Source: Muscardinus avellanarius (taxonomy: Eukaryota > Chordata > Mammalia > Rodentia > Gliridae). Taken from it: a DNA stretch of 64,000 nt. How positions within the stretch are numbered: position 1 is the stretch's first letter; each line of letters starts with the position of its first letter. Shown piece after piece: positions 10,004 through 21,735 of the stretch. The notes beneath the pieces were generated by a model, which was given only the letters and a program-made list of their open reading frames with translations, did not search any database and was not told where the DNA came from. Location: the NCBI GenBank assembly GCA_963383645.1, contig OY726576.1, positions 11,589,211 through 11,653,210 on the forward strand. The letters run 5' to 3'. The translations under genes were made by a program, and so were the position numbers.

Positions 10004-12980
10004 AGTTGATCCAAGGCTTTATTTTATTTATTCCCAACTGTCACCAGTCTATACCCAGTTCTATAGGTTATAAGACAACAGAGATGCCCTAAGGGAATCT
10101 TGTCAAAGTCTAAAGCTCGTTTAGAAATTTCTAGACTCAGATACTTCCTCTCTTCCATCATTAGCTTGCAATTCAGAGGATATTACCAGGTATTTATTTC
10201 ATTTTCTTTCAACAGAATTCATGTCAGAGTTTATGAATGGTTTATAACAGGACCTTTAAAAACTTCTCTGCTCAAACTCCTAAACCCTAAGGTATAGTCT
10301 ATGAGTAGCTAACCTAACAGAAGAGAATTAATGGCAACTCAAACTTGATGTCAGAGAGAGGCAGACTCTTGATCCAGATAAAATAAAAGAGGTATCTATT
10401 CAGTGGACCATAATCATAACAATTCTATTTGAAATGAAGGATATGGGCTCAACATTTCTATGTTAGAAATAATAACTAGAGGTAACAAACATAAAACCCT
10501 AATATAGTACTCAAATTAAGGTGATTTATAGGATAGCCATTAATAAGCACCAAGTAAAGTAAAATCAAAAGTTTCACCTAACTTAAAAATACAAATGTGG
10601 ATATAAGAGTATAAGGGAAGTAGGGACCAAGGCTTTAAAGCTTCTGAGAACTGAAGAAAAGAGATAAACTGAGTTCAGGGGAAAATTTTTTAAAGAATAA
10701 TAATTGCAAACACTTACGATGCAACCTTTAATTACATTGACTTACATTAAGAGAAGAAAATGCGTGGAAGGAACAATTTTTTTATTAATGCTCAGAGCAA
10801 CCTTATACCACTATAGTTTTTCTTGTTCTTTGTCTTAATTATTTGTTTAATTGCCCATTTCCCCTAGTTGGCTGCAGGATCTGAGATGAGCTATATTTCT
10901 CATATTTTCACAGTGTATCTCCTGGCTTTATTAAATGGATAAGAATACTGCAAGAGTGGAGCAGGAGAATATACTCAGCATTTGCTGGGGGAAAATACCG
11001 CCATGTTCCATAGCATGGGGATCGAACACATCGTCTTACAACTGGGAGGCGATGCAAATTGGGAAAAATTAAGGTGTCATTCAGAAGTTGGAATGAAAAA
11101 AGAAAAGAAAAAACAAATTCGTATTTCTAAGGGTGGTTTCCCCTAAACAATACAAGACTATACTTTAAAATCAATAATTCACAGAGCCTAGGGTATAGGC
11201 TATAGGTAGCAGACTCTACTTTCCTTCCCTAAAATAAATACAGGTCATGAATGCACTGAAGCCCTTCTGCCAGTTCCTTAGACATGAGATTTTGGGGGCA
11301 AATCGAGACTCCCTCCGCTAGAAGTGCTCAGACCTTTTCTCAAGTCTTACTAATTCCTAGTCATAGCTCAGGTGGGTGCTGAGATGCTAGCTTTTATGAA
11401 GGCCTCTCCCCACCCCCACCAAGCCCAGCTTAAATCATAACATCCTTATAATAACCTTTCACAAATGCTTCGCCCTGCTGCATTTGGTCCATCACAACCT
11501 GGAATGCTTTGTCTTTCCTCTCCTGTAAGCCACTTTGAGGGCAGAACCGTGACTTTCCATCACCGAGGCAAATACTAACCCTCCACCAGGATAGACAAAT
11601 AGTGGACAACTCGATGAATCAGTAAATTTTTTTTTCCAAATGGCAATTTTTGTTACCAAAAGAAGTTCAGATTTCAATCACTTGTGCCAAAGCAAACATT
11701 TTCCCTGGACTAATAGAACAGCCACATATTGTCAAGTGTGCTGACTTAAGGGATCCTTGAGCATTGCATTGTTCAAACCGGTCGCCTCTAGTCATATGAG
11801 GCTATTTAGACAAATTTAAATTAACTTATATTAACTACGATTTACAATTCAGTTTCTCAGTTTCACTAGCAAAAATATCAAGTGCTCAAAAACACCTGGG
11901 GCTAGCAGACACTATATTGGACAACACATATAAAGAACCTTTTTATACAGAAAGTTCTATCGGACAGGCTTATTTAGAGCAAACATTCAAATATGCAAAC
12001 AAATTCTCCTCTGCTAGGTTATTCTAAAGGAGTAGGAAGCTTCCTAACCTGTCTAATTTTTAAGGGTCAGTTTACAAACCCTGAGGCTCTGATTCAGCTC
12101 AGCCAAAGCAAACTTGCACAGCACACAAATAGATCTCATTAAGAGATATTTGCCATTGAACTTCATAACCTTCTTAAGTTTCTAGAAACTACTTTCCACT
12201 AATGTTTGCAAAAGAGATGTTATAGTTTACTGAGGCAAAATCACTATTTGCACTTGCTAAAATCGGCTCACCCAGGCTTGCAAACTCCACAGAGTTATCT
12301 CTGATTCCCTCTGCTGGTTTGTGCCCACGATATTCCGATCTTGATTCAGACCTGTCAACTATTGTCTCCTTCCATGTGTCTTTTTTATTTCCATGTATGC
12401 CATGGTCCAGCTCTTTAAAGCCCTTGTTTGAACAATTTGCAACCAATCTAGCTTCTGGGTATTTCCTTGCTGTTCTATTATATAATCAATTCCGATGAAA
12501 TATAACCTTATTTTCTCACTTTCTGCTAAAGTGACTTTCAAAGATACTTACTGGACAGCACAAGGCACTTGGTGGTCTATGCTCAGCTTACCCATATAGT
12601 AATATCCCTCCCACTATCGCTTGCAGCTGCCACAGCTAGATATTTTTCTGGTCTCTTCCGAGCTCACCAGATCATTCCTACCTCAGCCTCCTGCTGACCA
12701 ATGGTCTCAACAGCAGCTCTCTTTCTTCCTCTACAACTTGCTCGAATGCCCAACATTTTCAACAACTTTCAAAAGTGTGCTTATTCATTATTTTATTCTA
12801 GCTCTGAATCATGTATTGCCTCTGTTGCTATCCCTTGCATTACACCATCATCATGAATTTATTTATTTTTTGCTCAGATAGAAATATTTGCTTCTTTTTA
12901 CCATAAAATAAGCTCTGGAGAGCAGAAGTTTGGTATTGCTTCTTTTATCCCCTATAGAAGTTAGAACATCCTAGTACTAT
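10004..12980. other. No recognised feature
   Basis: About 3 kb of mostly AT-rich sequence. A segment near 10,950-11,060 ('ctcagcatttgctggggg', 'ggggatcgaacaca') is faintly tRNA-like, but I could not fold it into a gene. Open frames up to 86 codons show no domain. Confidence 0.5.
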
Positions 12981-12981
12981 C

Positions 12982-12998
12982 GAGAGAGAGAGGGGGGG

Positions 12999-13042
<44 letters not shown>

Positions 13043-13065
13043 AAGAAAGAAAGAAAGAAAGAAGA
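12982..13065 (+). repeat. (GA)n(GAAA)n microsatellite
   Basis: A short GA run, a G tract, a long pure (GA)n run, then (GAAA)n. All purines are on the plus strand for about 80 bases. Confidence 0.97.
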
Positions 13066-13886
13066 AAAAGTATCTATGTGTATTCACTCACACATATACG
13101 ACTATATAAGCATTAAATACATGTTATGGATACAAATATGAATGTGTAAAATTCCATGGTGAATGAAAGCATAAGTCCTACTGCAATCTCACAGGTTTGC
13201 CTTGACTTCTAAACATATGTCTTTAATTTTTATGGTAAATATTCAGAATATCTTATAGGAAAATCATGTATCAGGCCAGAAACCACTTAACAATGCAGGC
13301 TTAAAACCACCATGCAAAGGCAATTATTTCCTTCAAAATGTCATCTTATTTGGTCTCTTCCTTTTTCCTCACTAGTTTTTTCACTTTAAAAAAACCTAAA
13401 AACTCCAATTCTGTGGTCTGAACCCATTTTTCAAGAAATATATTTCTTTTGGCAATCAGGCATTTAGAAACATTTCATAAAAGAACAGTAGACTGCATCA
13501 GTATTCAATTGTGCACACGAGATGAAAAAAGAGAAAGAAAAAAGAGAAAGCCTACATTCACTTAATGCAAGCAGGATTTTTTAGTTGAACACATCTAGGT
13601 GGCTTAAAAATGGAGATGGCACCAAAATAGATGGTGATGTTGGAGCCACCTCTGGTCATCAATAAATTACTTCTGTCATGATGGTGATAGATATCTTTCC
13701 TAAGCTTTTCATTCTTAACTTCTTTGAGAAAAAGAACTACAGTCAATTCAGAAGTATTCATATTGAGGAGGAAAACAAATGTCTAGATAATCCCAAGTAA
13801 TCAATAAATTAAAATTATTTAACTTTGATATTATGATGTTTTAAGGCTTGAATATGTGTGCCAGGCTTTCTAGGAATTCTATTTTA
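13066..13886. other. No recognised feature
   Basis: AT-rich sequence. An open frame at 13,558-13,761 (minus) has no recognisable domain. Confidence 0.5.
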
Positions 13887-13887
13887 T

Positions 13888-14006
13888 TAATTTTTATTAG
13901 TGCATGGTATTAATACATTTTAATAAAGTACAAGATGGTAGAGGTATACATGCACACATCACCCAATTAGCCCTTACCCAATTCCCACCCTATTCTCTCC
14001 TCCCTC
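13888..14006 (-). mobile_element. L1 3' UTR tail, minus strand
   Basis: 'attagtgcatggtattaata', 'aagtacaagatggtagaggt' and 'cccaattcccaccctattct' are the reversed L1 3' end seen also at 3409-3600. It is a very short 5'-truncated insertion. Confidence 0.8.
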
Positions 14007-14111
14007 TATTTTAAATAAAACTCTGATGCCACATTAGAAAAATCTTGGCAAGTTTACAAGTTGCCCCAACTATTTCATACTTGTTTTTTTCTACTTTCCT
14101 CTCCCACCCTG

Positions 14112-14453
14112 TTAAGGTTTGGATATAGGGTATCCTTCAGAGAGACTCATATGTGAACAATGTGACAATATTCAGCAGTAGAACAGGGCTTGTCCTCACC
14201 CATGAATTAATCTACTGATGGACTCCTAATTTGAATATATTTACTGGATGGCAACTGTAGGCAGGTAAGGAATGGATGGAGTAGGTAGATCACTAGGGGC
14301 ATGGCCTTGAGGACTGAATCTGCCTCTCTCTTTTTCTCTCCTCCTCCTCCTCCTCCTCCTCCTCCTCCTCCTCCTCCTCCTTCTTCTTCTCCTTCTTCTC
14401 CTCCTCCTCCTCCTCCTCCTCCTCCTCCTCCTTCTTCTTCTTCTTCTTCTTCT

Positions 14454-14505
<52 letters not shown>

Positions 14506-14715
14506 CCTCCCTCCCTCCCTCCCTCCCTCCCTCCCTGCTTCCAGGTTACCTTAACTTTTCTGCTGCCAAGCTCTGATGCCATGTTGTTTCTGCTTGGAGC
14601 CAGAAGACTATGAATTAAATCTATGAAACCATGAACCAAATAAACACTTTCTCCTCTAAGTCATTCTTGTCAGATATTTTGATCGTAGCTACAAAAAGTT
14701 GAATTATATACACTG
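14112..14715 (+). mobile_element. MaLR-type solo LTR (MST/THE1-like)
   Basis: It begins 'gttaaggtttggatataggg'. It passes 'catgaattaatctactgatg' and 'gggcatggccttgaggactg', and ends with 'ccatgaaccaaataaacact' and 'tcattcttgtcagatatttt', then 'gtagctacaaaaagttga'. These are the start, the AATAAA-containing 3' part and the end of ERVL-MaLR LTRs. The internal pyrimidine-rich stretch has expanded greatly (14,330-14,536). Confidence 0.75.
14330..14536 (+). repeat. 200-base polypyrimidine tract
   Basis: A run of (TCC)n, (TTC)n, (TCC)n, (TTC)n, (TC)n and (CCCT)n gives more than 200 almost uninterrupted pyrimidines on the plus strand. It occupies the place where MaLR LTRs normally carry a short 'ctcctctctcttgctt' segment. 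It yields long Pro/Ser (plus) and Arg (minus) open frames that are not genes. Confidence 0.97.
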
Positions 14716-14859
14716 ACTAGAAACATGCCCATAAAAGATCTATCTTCTCTCAAATCTTCCTTGCTGAAAAGTAAGTGAAAATAGTCAAGCATTTAATTTT
14801 CAAAGGAATTTTCTGAATTTAAGGCAAGTAGATATTAGAGATATCAATAATCTTTAAAA

Positions 14860-15560
14860 AATGAGCATATTAGGTACAATCAGCCGAGTAGCTCTTATCT
14901 GTAATTCTCTCTCACCTCTTTTCATTTTTATCTGGAATTTCATTTCTATCTTTTTTACAAAAAATTGCTGAATACTTCTCTCATAGTCAGTAGTAAGACA
15001 ATTTGTTAATTTTTTATTCAAAGTTTCCTTTTCTTGGGTAGTATCTTCATTGAAGAATTGTGAATGGCACATTCTGTTACCTTTGGCACATCTGAAAATG
15101 GACGTATTGACGTTTCCAAATGATAGTTTAGCTTGGTACAAAATTCCTATTTAGTAACTACAATGAAGGAATGTTACTGATCAGCCACCTTGGTTGTCTT
15201 ACATACTTGAGACTGTGTTTATTTTATATGTATTCTCAAATGGCAGTTTAACTGGATACAGAATTATTTTTCCCCTTTGCATGTTAAGAGTAATGCCCTA
15301 CGACTCTTAAGCATCATTTTTGAAGCTAAAGCGTCAGCCATCAGCCTAATTGTCATTACATTGTAGATAATTAATCGTTTCTCTCTCTAAAACCTTCAGA
15401 TTTTTCACTATTTTTTATGTTTTGCAATTTCAATTAATACTTCTGAATTTGCTTCATTAGATGTGCTCGGTACTTGGTAGCTTTCATTTTGATCTGAAGA
15501 TTCATGTCTGGTCTTCTTAAAATATCAGTGCTAATTCATTCTGATATGTCCACTTAACTA
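14860..15560 (-). mobile_element. Possible ancient L1M segment
   Basis: Phrases such as 'atggcagtttaactggatac', 'agcatcatttttgaagctaa', 'gcgtcagccatcag' and 'cttggtagctttcatttt' have the order of an ancient L1M segment commonly seen in this orientation. Divergence is high and I have not aligned it. Confidence 0.35.
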
Positions 15561-16573
15561 TACCTCTGATCTCCTCATAAAATTACTTATATTTAGGACT
15601 TTTCGATTTATCTTTTATCATCCTATCTTATTTTCTAAGATTTTATTTTATCAATCTGTGCAACATTGTAGGATAATCACTTAGCAATATCACTCCATTC
15701 ATGAACTTTATTATATTTACCCTGAATAAATACCTAGAATATTTTAAATTCAATGATGATAGATCACTTTCCTATCCAGAATCTCTAATACATTTTTCTC
15801 CACACCTATGTGCCATACATAGATGTCTGTCTTTGTTTTATAACATTTACTATTTTTTACATGTATTGATTATGAGATCATCTTACATTTATCAAGAGCT
15901 AATTTATGCTCTGATTATTGAATTCATTGGCTGTCCTTCTTGGTACTATTTATTCTTGTGTGCTTCAACATTATAATTTTCAAGTTTATTTTGAGGACTG
16001 GAAGAGGGCAGGGTTACTGGTCATCCTAATTTGCCCAGGACTAATAATGTTCATAGAACTGGGAAAACCCCAGCAAAGCAAGAACAATTGGTTGTTAGAG
16101 GTAGTTGTTTCTCTCTCTTGGTTTGCTTTCCACTTTCTGGCTAATGGTTTTAATTTTCACTCTCTCTAGTCCTCTAGGACTGGTACATTGCAGAACTAAA
16201 CTTCTATTGGCAGCTGGGGGATTTTATCCTATTAAAAAATCCACATTTCTTAACCAACAAAGCACTTAACCCAACTCTGGTTGAAGGACTTTCCTTCCAG
16301 CAACTTTACAAAAGTTTAAGATTTATGTACTAAACGTGGCTCTCTTGAACCTTTTGCATGACACAGGGATGCCAACACCACCTCCAGCTTTATACAAGGA
16401 AACCAATCCAAACACAAGACGGTGCTTTGATAGCGTGCGTTAAGGAGCCAACTGCTGCCTCTGCCCTGGGCCTTTTCAGACCAGGTCCATGGTGGGCCCA
16501 TAGGTCCTATGAACACTTTTCACCACATCCTTTCTGTCTCACAGTGTACCTACATCTTTCTAATGCTTAGAAT
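15561..16573. other. No recognised feature
   Basis: AT-rich sequence. Open frames at 15,701-15,976 and 15,918-16,169 are hydrophobic chance frames. Confidence 0.45.
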
Positions 16574-16584
16574 ATTATCTTTTA

Positions 16585-16855
16585 AGCCAGGCGTGGTGGC
16601 GCACGCTTGTAATCCCCACACTTGGGAGGCAGAGACAGGAGGATCATGCAGGTTCGAAGCCAGCCTCTCTGGCTTAAGAGACCCTGTTTCAAAATATAAA
16701 AAAAAAATAGGTCTGGGAGTGTAGCCCGAGGGTAGAAGGGCTTCCAGGAACCCCAGTACCACCAAGAAGAAGAAGAAGAAGAAGAAGAAGAAGAAAAAGA
16801 AGGAGGAGGAGGAGGAGGAGGAGGAGGAGGAGGAGGAGGAGGAGGAGGAATGATG
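16585..16855 (+). mobile_element. SINE with (AAG)n(AGG)n tail
   Basis: A full dimeric SINE (B1 half 'agccaggcgtggtggcgcac', ID half 'tctgggagtgtagcccgag', 'cccagtaccacc') is followed by (AAG)n at about 16,766-16,800 and (AGG)n at 16,801-16,849. The target duplication 'attatctttta' at 16,574-16,584 and 16,856-16,866 encloses the triplet repeats. They therefore derive from the SINE tail. Confidence 0.93.
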
Positions 16856-16866
16856 ATTATCTTTTA

Positions 16867-18220
16867 TATATTTGTTTGGAACAGAGGGTAGTTTGAAGTT
16901 TAGTTTCACAAAACATTCTGTCCTAAAATCGCACACTGAAACACCATGTCAGTACAAAGACCTATAAAGTCCTTCAAGCTACGTTATGGCTCCTCTCAGC
17001 ATTTTCTCTGCTCGTTCTTATTATGCAACAACTATTTAATATGTAAAAGGAATTTATCAACTCATGAAAAGTTTAGTCATTCATCAGCACCAAGAAGTGA
17101 AAATACAGCTGAGAACCAGGATTGGGAAATAACACTTGGCAAATCATGAAAACAGGTGTCTCAACGTTTACAGAAGAAATTACAGGCCTGTTATCCACGG
17201 GAACGTTTGTAATTCATCAGCATGTGGGGTCCTTGGGGACGAAGGGTTTATTCATCTTTATATCCTGAGCACTTAGCACAGTGCTGTCACGTATTAGGCA
17301 CTCGACACATTTTGACCAGAGTTGTTTGAACTCTACAGAGAGCTCCTTGGGCCTTTCCTTGCAGCCTAATTATTTTCACTTTATAAATATTTGCAACATG
17401 TTTGACAGCACATCAGAAAACAAATAAAAGCAAGAGAGAAAACAGAATGAAACTTTAAGGAGAGGCATGGGACTCAAACCGGCTAGCACAGACATTTTTA
17501 TGTTAATAGATCCCAAGAGCATCACTATATTATGACATGATATAAAAACTAAAATGCATAATGATTCTCTTAATTCAGGAAGAAAAGATTAAATTACATA
17601 AGTATGTTTTGCTTTAAAGGACACAGCAATGAAACATATATTTTAGAATGATTCCTCTATATAATGGGCAAAACTTTTAAAGAGGTGTTTATGCTGGAAG
17701 GTATTAAACCCTAAACTGTTTGGAGCCCACAACTCTTGAGAACAATGGCTCCTTTGAAAGCTGAAATCTTTCTGCCTAGTAAAATCTCAGTCACCCACCA
17801 TTACTATGGGATGACCAGTTCCAAAAAAGAATTTTCTTCACATTTAACAAGGGTTTAACTCCTTCAAGCAAATCACAGTACCATGAGGCTGTTCTTGGTG
17901 GTATTTGAGCTATGACTAATTTTTTGGTCCTCACACCTGCCTCAGAAATACAACTGTTGAATAGAGGAGTCTTTTTCCTCTACACAGATATCTAGTCTCG
18001 TTTTCTGTTATGGATCTCCTTCTAGATTTCTCGCCCATCTCGGCATCTCTTGACTTCCAAATCCCCTGTTGGCCTCCTGCGTTCATGGCAGCCACCCTTG
18101 AAATTCAGTCTGCTTTTTTTTTTTTTTTCTACTTCTTATTAATGATGCTAAAAGAACTAATTCAATGAGACATCCTGTGAGAAATCTCTAATAAGGTTCC
18201 TGGTCTGTGACAACTATGGT
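16867..18220. other. Mostly unassigned, short old repeat near 17,240
   Basis: 17,235-17,310 ('tatcctgagcacttagcaca', 'gtgctg', 'attaggcactcgacaca') resembles the 3' tail common to MIR/L2 repeats. The rest shows nothing recognisable. Confidence 0.4.
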
Positions 18221-18221
18221 A

Positions 18222-18325
18222 ATTCTCATACCATCATTTCATGGTGAAGAAACAGAACCTAAGAGGTCAGTCCCAAGCCCGTCTAAATAGGAAGTGGCAG
18301 AGTGAGAACTGATTCCAAGATTGAA
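18222..18325 (+). mobile_element. MIR-like SINE core
   Basis: 'atttcatggtgaagaaacag', 'gaggtcagtcccaagcccg' and 'aggaagtggcagagtgagaa' follow the MIR core order (pairing of 'gaaactgaggctcag' with 'aagtggcagagccgggattc'). Confidence 0.6.
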
Positions 18326-18546
18326 TGCCTCCAAATGTACCACAGGTATGCACCTCAACCCATCCTTACCTCCATCCACCCTCACCTCTTCTTCTCTGGA
18401 CATACCAGGAGAGTGTTCAAGCGGGTTGCCAAAAAGAAAGGCGGATAGAAAACAGAATGGGAGGAGGTGGGAGAAAGGCAAACATTTTATAACCATAGAT
18501 GCACAAGCTTTGAATTTTAAGTGTCTGGAAGTTATAAAAAGGACCT

Positions 18547-18800
18547 AAAGCCAGATATGGTGGCACATGCTTGTAATCCCAGTACTTGGGAGGCTGAGAC
18601 AGGAAGATCACAAGTTCAAGACCAACCTCAACAACTTATCGAGTCCCTCAGCAACTTAGTGAGTTCCTCAGTAACTTAGTGAGACCCTGTTTTCAAATTA
18701 AAAAAATAATAAAAATAAAATTGTACTGGGAGTGTAGCTTGTAGGTAAAATATTCCTGGGGGTACAACCCTCAGCACCACAAAAAAAAATAAAAATATAA
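18547..18800 (+). mobile_element. B1-dID-type SINE
   Basis: The head 'aagccagatatggtggcaca' leads to 'cttgtaatcccagtacttgg'. An internal segment 'cagcaacttagtgag' is repeated twice (about 18,645-18,690), then linker, ID half 'gggagtgtagcttgtaggta' and A-tail. Confidence 0.88.
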
Positions 18801-19299
18801 ATAAAGGATTTAAATTACGAACTTCCATGCTTTTGAAAACTGTCAAATGCATAAGATTATTTTATTTTATATGCAAGAACTCTACACCATGTCTCTTCTC
18901 CTCTAGAGATTAGATTTTACAGAGGACCTCCAGCTGAGGAAAAAAAAATATTAGTGGAAATGTGTTCTGAATTATCATGTCTATTTCAAGGTGTAAAAAC
19001 AGGCTTTCCAGAAAGATAAAATGACAGTATCAGCTGGCCTTTAGATATCTCTTATGGGACTACACTGACAGTTCTGTGTTCTTCACTACATTCTTAAAAA
19101 ATAAATACCTTAAAGCACTTTTCACAGTGCGGATTTCATACTCGTGAAATATGAGCTGCAAGTCACCTTAGAATTCTGAGCTGTTAACAAAATGTTCGTC
19201 ATGTTCAGGACAAATCATCACTCACCAGGAACAGAGCACACATAGGTAAATAAGTTTAATACTTTTAAGTAGGCACTACCCGTGAAATTTAAGTTGACC

Positions 19300-20190
19300 C
19301 AAAGACCTCTTCAAATCGTGGAAAGAAACAACCAAGGACAAAGGATTCAGAGGTGCTCCATAGAAGGAGAAACCCACATGATCAAAACAAATTGGAGATT
19401 TTTCAGTCTTGCCAGAAATCAGTGAAATGATGGGAAACAAATTAAAAAAGGATGATCTAGCACTTTATATTTAGACAATTAACCAACTCCAAAAGTCTCA
19501 ATTATTGGCAAAAAATAAGGTAAAATGAGAATTGCATACTGCTAAAAGGGATAGGCATTGGTATAGTATAGTTAATCTGCAAATACCTACTCTATCTGAA
19601 ATGTTCCTACCAACCTAACAACTTAGATATTTACTCTACGATATCCTTATATGTATACACAAAGAAAAACGTACAGAATATTTGTCATGAAATTGTCATA
19701 ACAGGAAACATTGCAGAAATAACTAACATACTAAAGGCAAATAAGGAATTTCAAGGAATTTGTGAATGGAATGCTATGTAAATAGTAAAAATAAATGAAC
19801 TGGATGAGTCTATGGCAATATGAATACATATAAGAAATTCGCTCATGATGATAAATGAAGCTGTAGAAGACCACGCCTAACACTCATCTCAGACACATTC
19901 ATCAACACCGCAAGCTGTGGAATCACACATTTGTAAGAAGAAGTAGAGAAAAATGGATGGAAACAGAAAATTAGATCAGAGGGGAGAAGAGAAAGGAATC
20001 GGTTGGATTTGATGCCATATCCACAGTAGTATTTAAAAACAAAAAGATCTGAAATCAGAAAGAGATCTAGCACACATCTGTCAAAACTCATCTTTGAAAT
20101 GTAGGTAGTAAAATATGGAGTGGACTATGTTATTTCTATACTTTTCTAGATGCCTGAAACATTTCATAATTTATCGTTAAAATCCAAGCA
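19300..20190 (+). mobile_element. Probable old L1M/ME 3' region
   Basis: A-rich text with 'gaacattgc..aaataa', 'gaatggaatgctatgtaaat', 'gatgataaatgaagctgtag' and, near the end, 'ttcatactttt..gcctgaaacatttcataat' follows the order of L1ME 3' ends. It is strongly diverged. Open frame 19,843-20,091 is fortuitous. Confidence 0.4.
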
Positions 20191-20837
20191 ACATAAGCAT
20201 AATAAATTGCTTCACAACTAAAATTATAATGCATAAAAAGGAACATTCACCGGGAAAAAAATACCAAATTAACCATAGTGCTATCAGTGACATAAAATAA
20301 TAGGTGAACTATTCTCCTTTATATCCAAAACTTATTTAGTATGTGTGTTATGTAAAACTAAAAGAAGTATAAAACTATGGTCATGAAACTTAGGAAGTAG
20401 ATTTTCTTATTTTTAAATAATAGAAAGTTGGTCTTTTTTCAGAGATAAAATAAATGACTCATATCTCTTTTGAGGCTGCACACTGGTCATAAATGCCTTT
20501 AAATTTAGCATCGTAAATATTGAACTCAGTAGTTACAATAACTTAAATGAGTCAGTGTTTATTTACATATCCAAGCCAATGCTTCCAAAGTAGTTTTTGC
20601 TGCCGTTAAAAAAAAAAAAATGCTACTGCAAGTGTGGGTCATCACAAATTCTGTTTTCAAGCAATTTTATTTTCCCCAGCTTGTCAGTTTGTAAGTAGAG
20701 CCCGACTGTAAGGTGGGAAATTCCTCATACTGGGGAGTAGCTGGTTAAACAAATGTCTTTTTATAAATAAAGTTGTGTTAAATGGCTCTGCCTTTTGAAA
20801 GGCCAAGAAAGGGCCTCAGTACATATGTACGTTGTCA

Positions 20838-20960
20838 GAAGTGGAAGGAAACTTAGAAATTAACTCATCGGACCCCGCAATCTTAGCAAAGTGGAACTGA
20901 CGAGCAAGAAGTTGAACTGGTTAACGTCACGCAGCTGGGGAGGGCAGAACCACCACTGCG
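20838..20960 (+). mobile_element. MIR-like fragment
   Basis: 'agtggaaggaaacttagaaa', 'ttaactcatcggacccc', 'ggttaacgtcacgcagctgg' and 'agggcagaaccacca' match the MIR/MIR3 order ('cagatgaggaaactgag..aaggtcacacagct..agaacc'). Confidence 0.5.
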
Positions 20961-21418
20961 TCGCAGCTGCTTTACATTTGCACAGGACACCCTGTCTGAG
21001 CTGCCAAACTTCTGGGAATGACTTCAAACATCTGGTCAGAGTTGTAGGTTGTAATGCTCCTCAAACATCCCGCAGCCCCTGTTCACCATTCTCCCAAATT
21101 TCCAACCATACATTCACCCACTTGTGAGGTTCCTCCATCATCTCACCCCTTCCTTCCTTCTTTCCAACAGACAACAAATATTTCTTGACTGCCCGCTATT
21201 ACTTATGAACATGACAAGGGCCCACATGGCCTGTGGCTTCCCACCCTCACAAAGTTTATACTCTAGCAATCTGGAATCCAAGATGGCAGTAAGTAGCTAC
21301 TTGTACCTTTTGTAAATTTACATTCATTGAATAGAATTAAAAATCGCAGCCATTTATTGCATTGGCTGTATTTCAAGTTTCCAAAAGTGCAAACATCTTA
21401 GGAAGTTCTTCAGAAAGT

Positions 21419-21735
21419 AGGCTGTGCTTGTGCAAGCCTGTGATCCCTGTACCTGGGAGCCTGAAACAGAAGGATCGCAGGTTCAAGAACAGCCTCAGCA
21501 GCTTAGCCAGACCCTCAGCAACTTAGTGAGACCCTCCCTGTTTCAAAACATAAGAATAGTGTGGCTTGGAATAGTGGGGGTGTGGCTTGGAGGTAGAATG
21601 CCCTGGGTTCAACTACTAGTAACAAACAAAAAAAGAAAAAGAAAGAGAAAGAAGACAAGAGGAGAGGAGAGGACAGGAAATGAGAGGAAGAAAGAGAACA
21701 AAGAGAAAGGAAGAGAAAAGAAAGTTTTCTAGGAA
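21419..21735 (+). mobile_element. B1-dID-type SINE with GA-rich tail
   Basis: The diverged head 'aggctgtgcttgtgcaagcc' leads to 'gatccctgtacctgggagcc'. 'ggtggcttggaatagtgggg' and 'ggtagaatgccctgggttca' give the ID half. The tail is about 100 bases of (GAAA)/(GAGA)-type purines. Confidence 0.85.

Noticed and set aside
10950..11060. Possible small structural RNA
   Set aside because: A short 'ggggatcgaaca' B-box-like string is isolated; no cloverleaf or known snRNA motif could be built.
14241..14639. Arg-rich (minus) and Pro-rich (plus) ORFs
   Set aside because: Direct translation of the polypyrimidine tract within a MaLR LTR.
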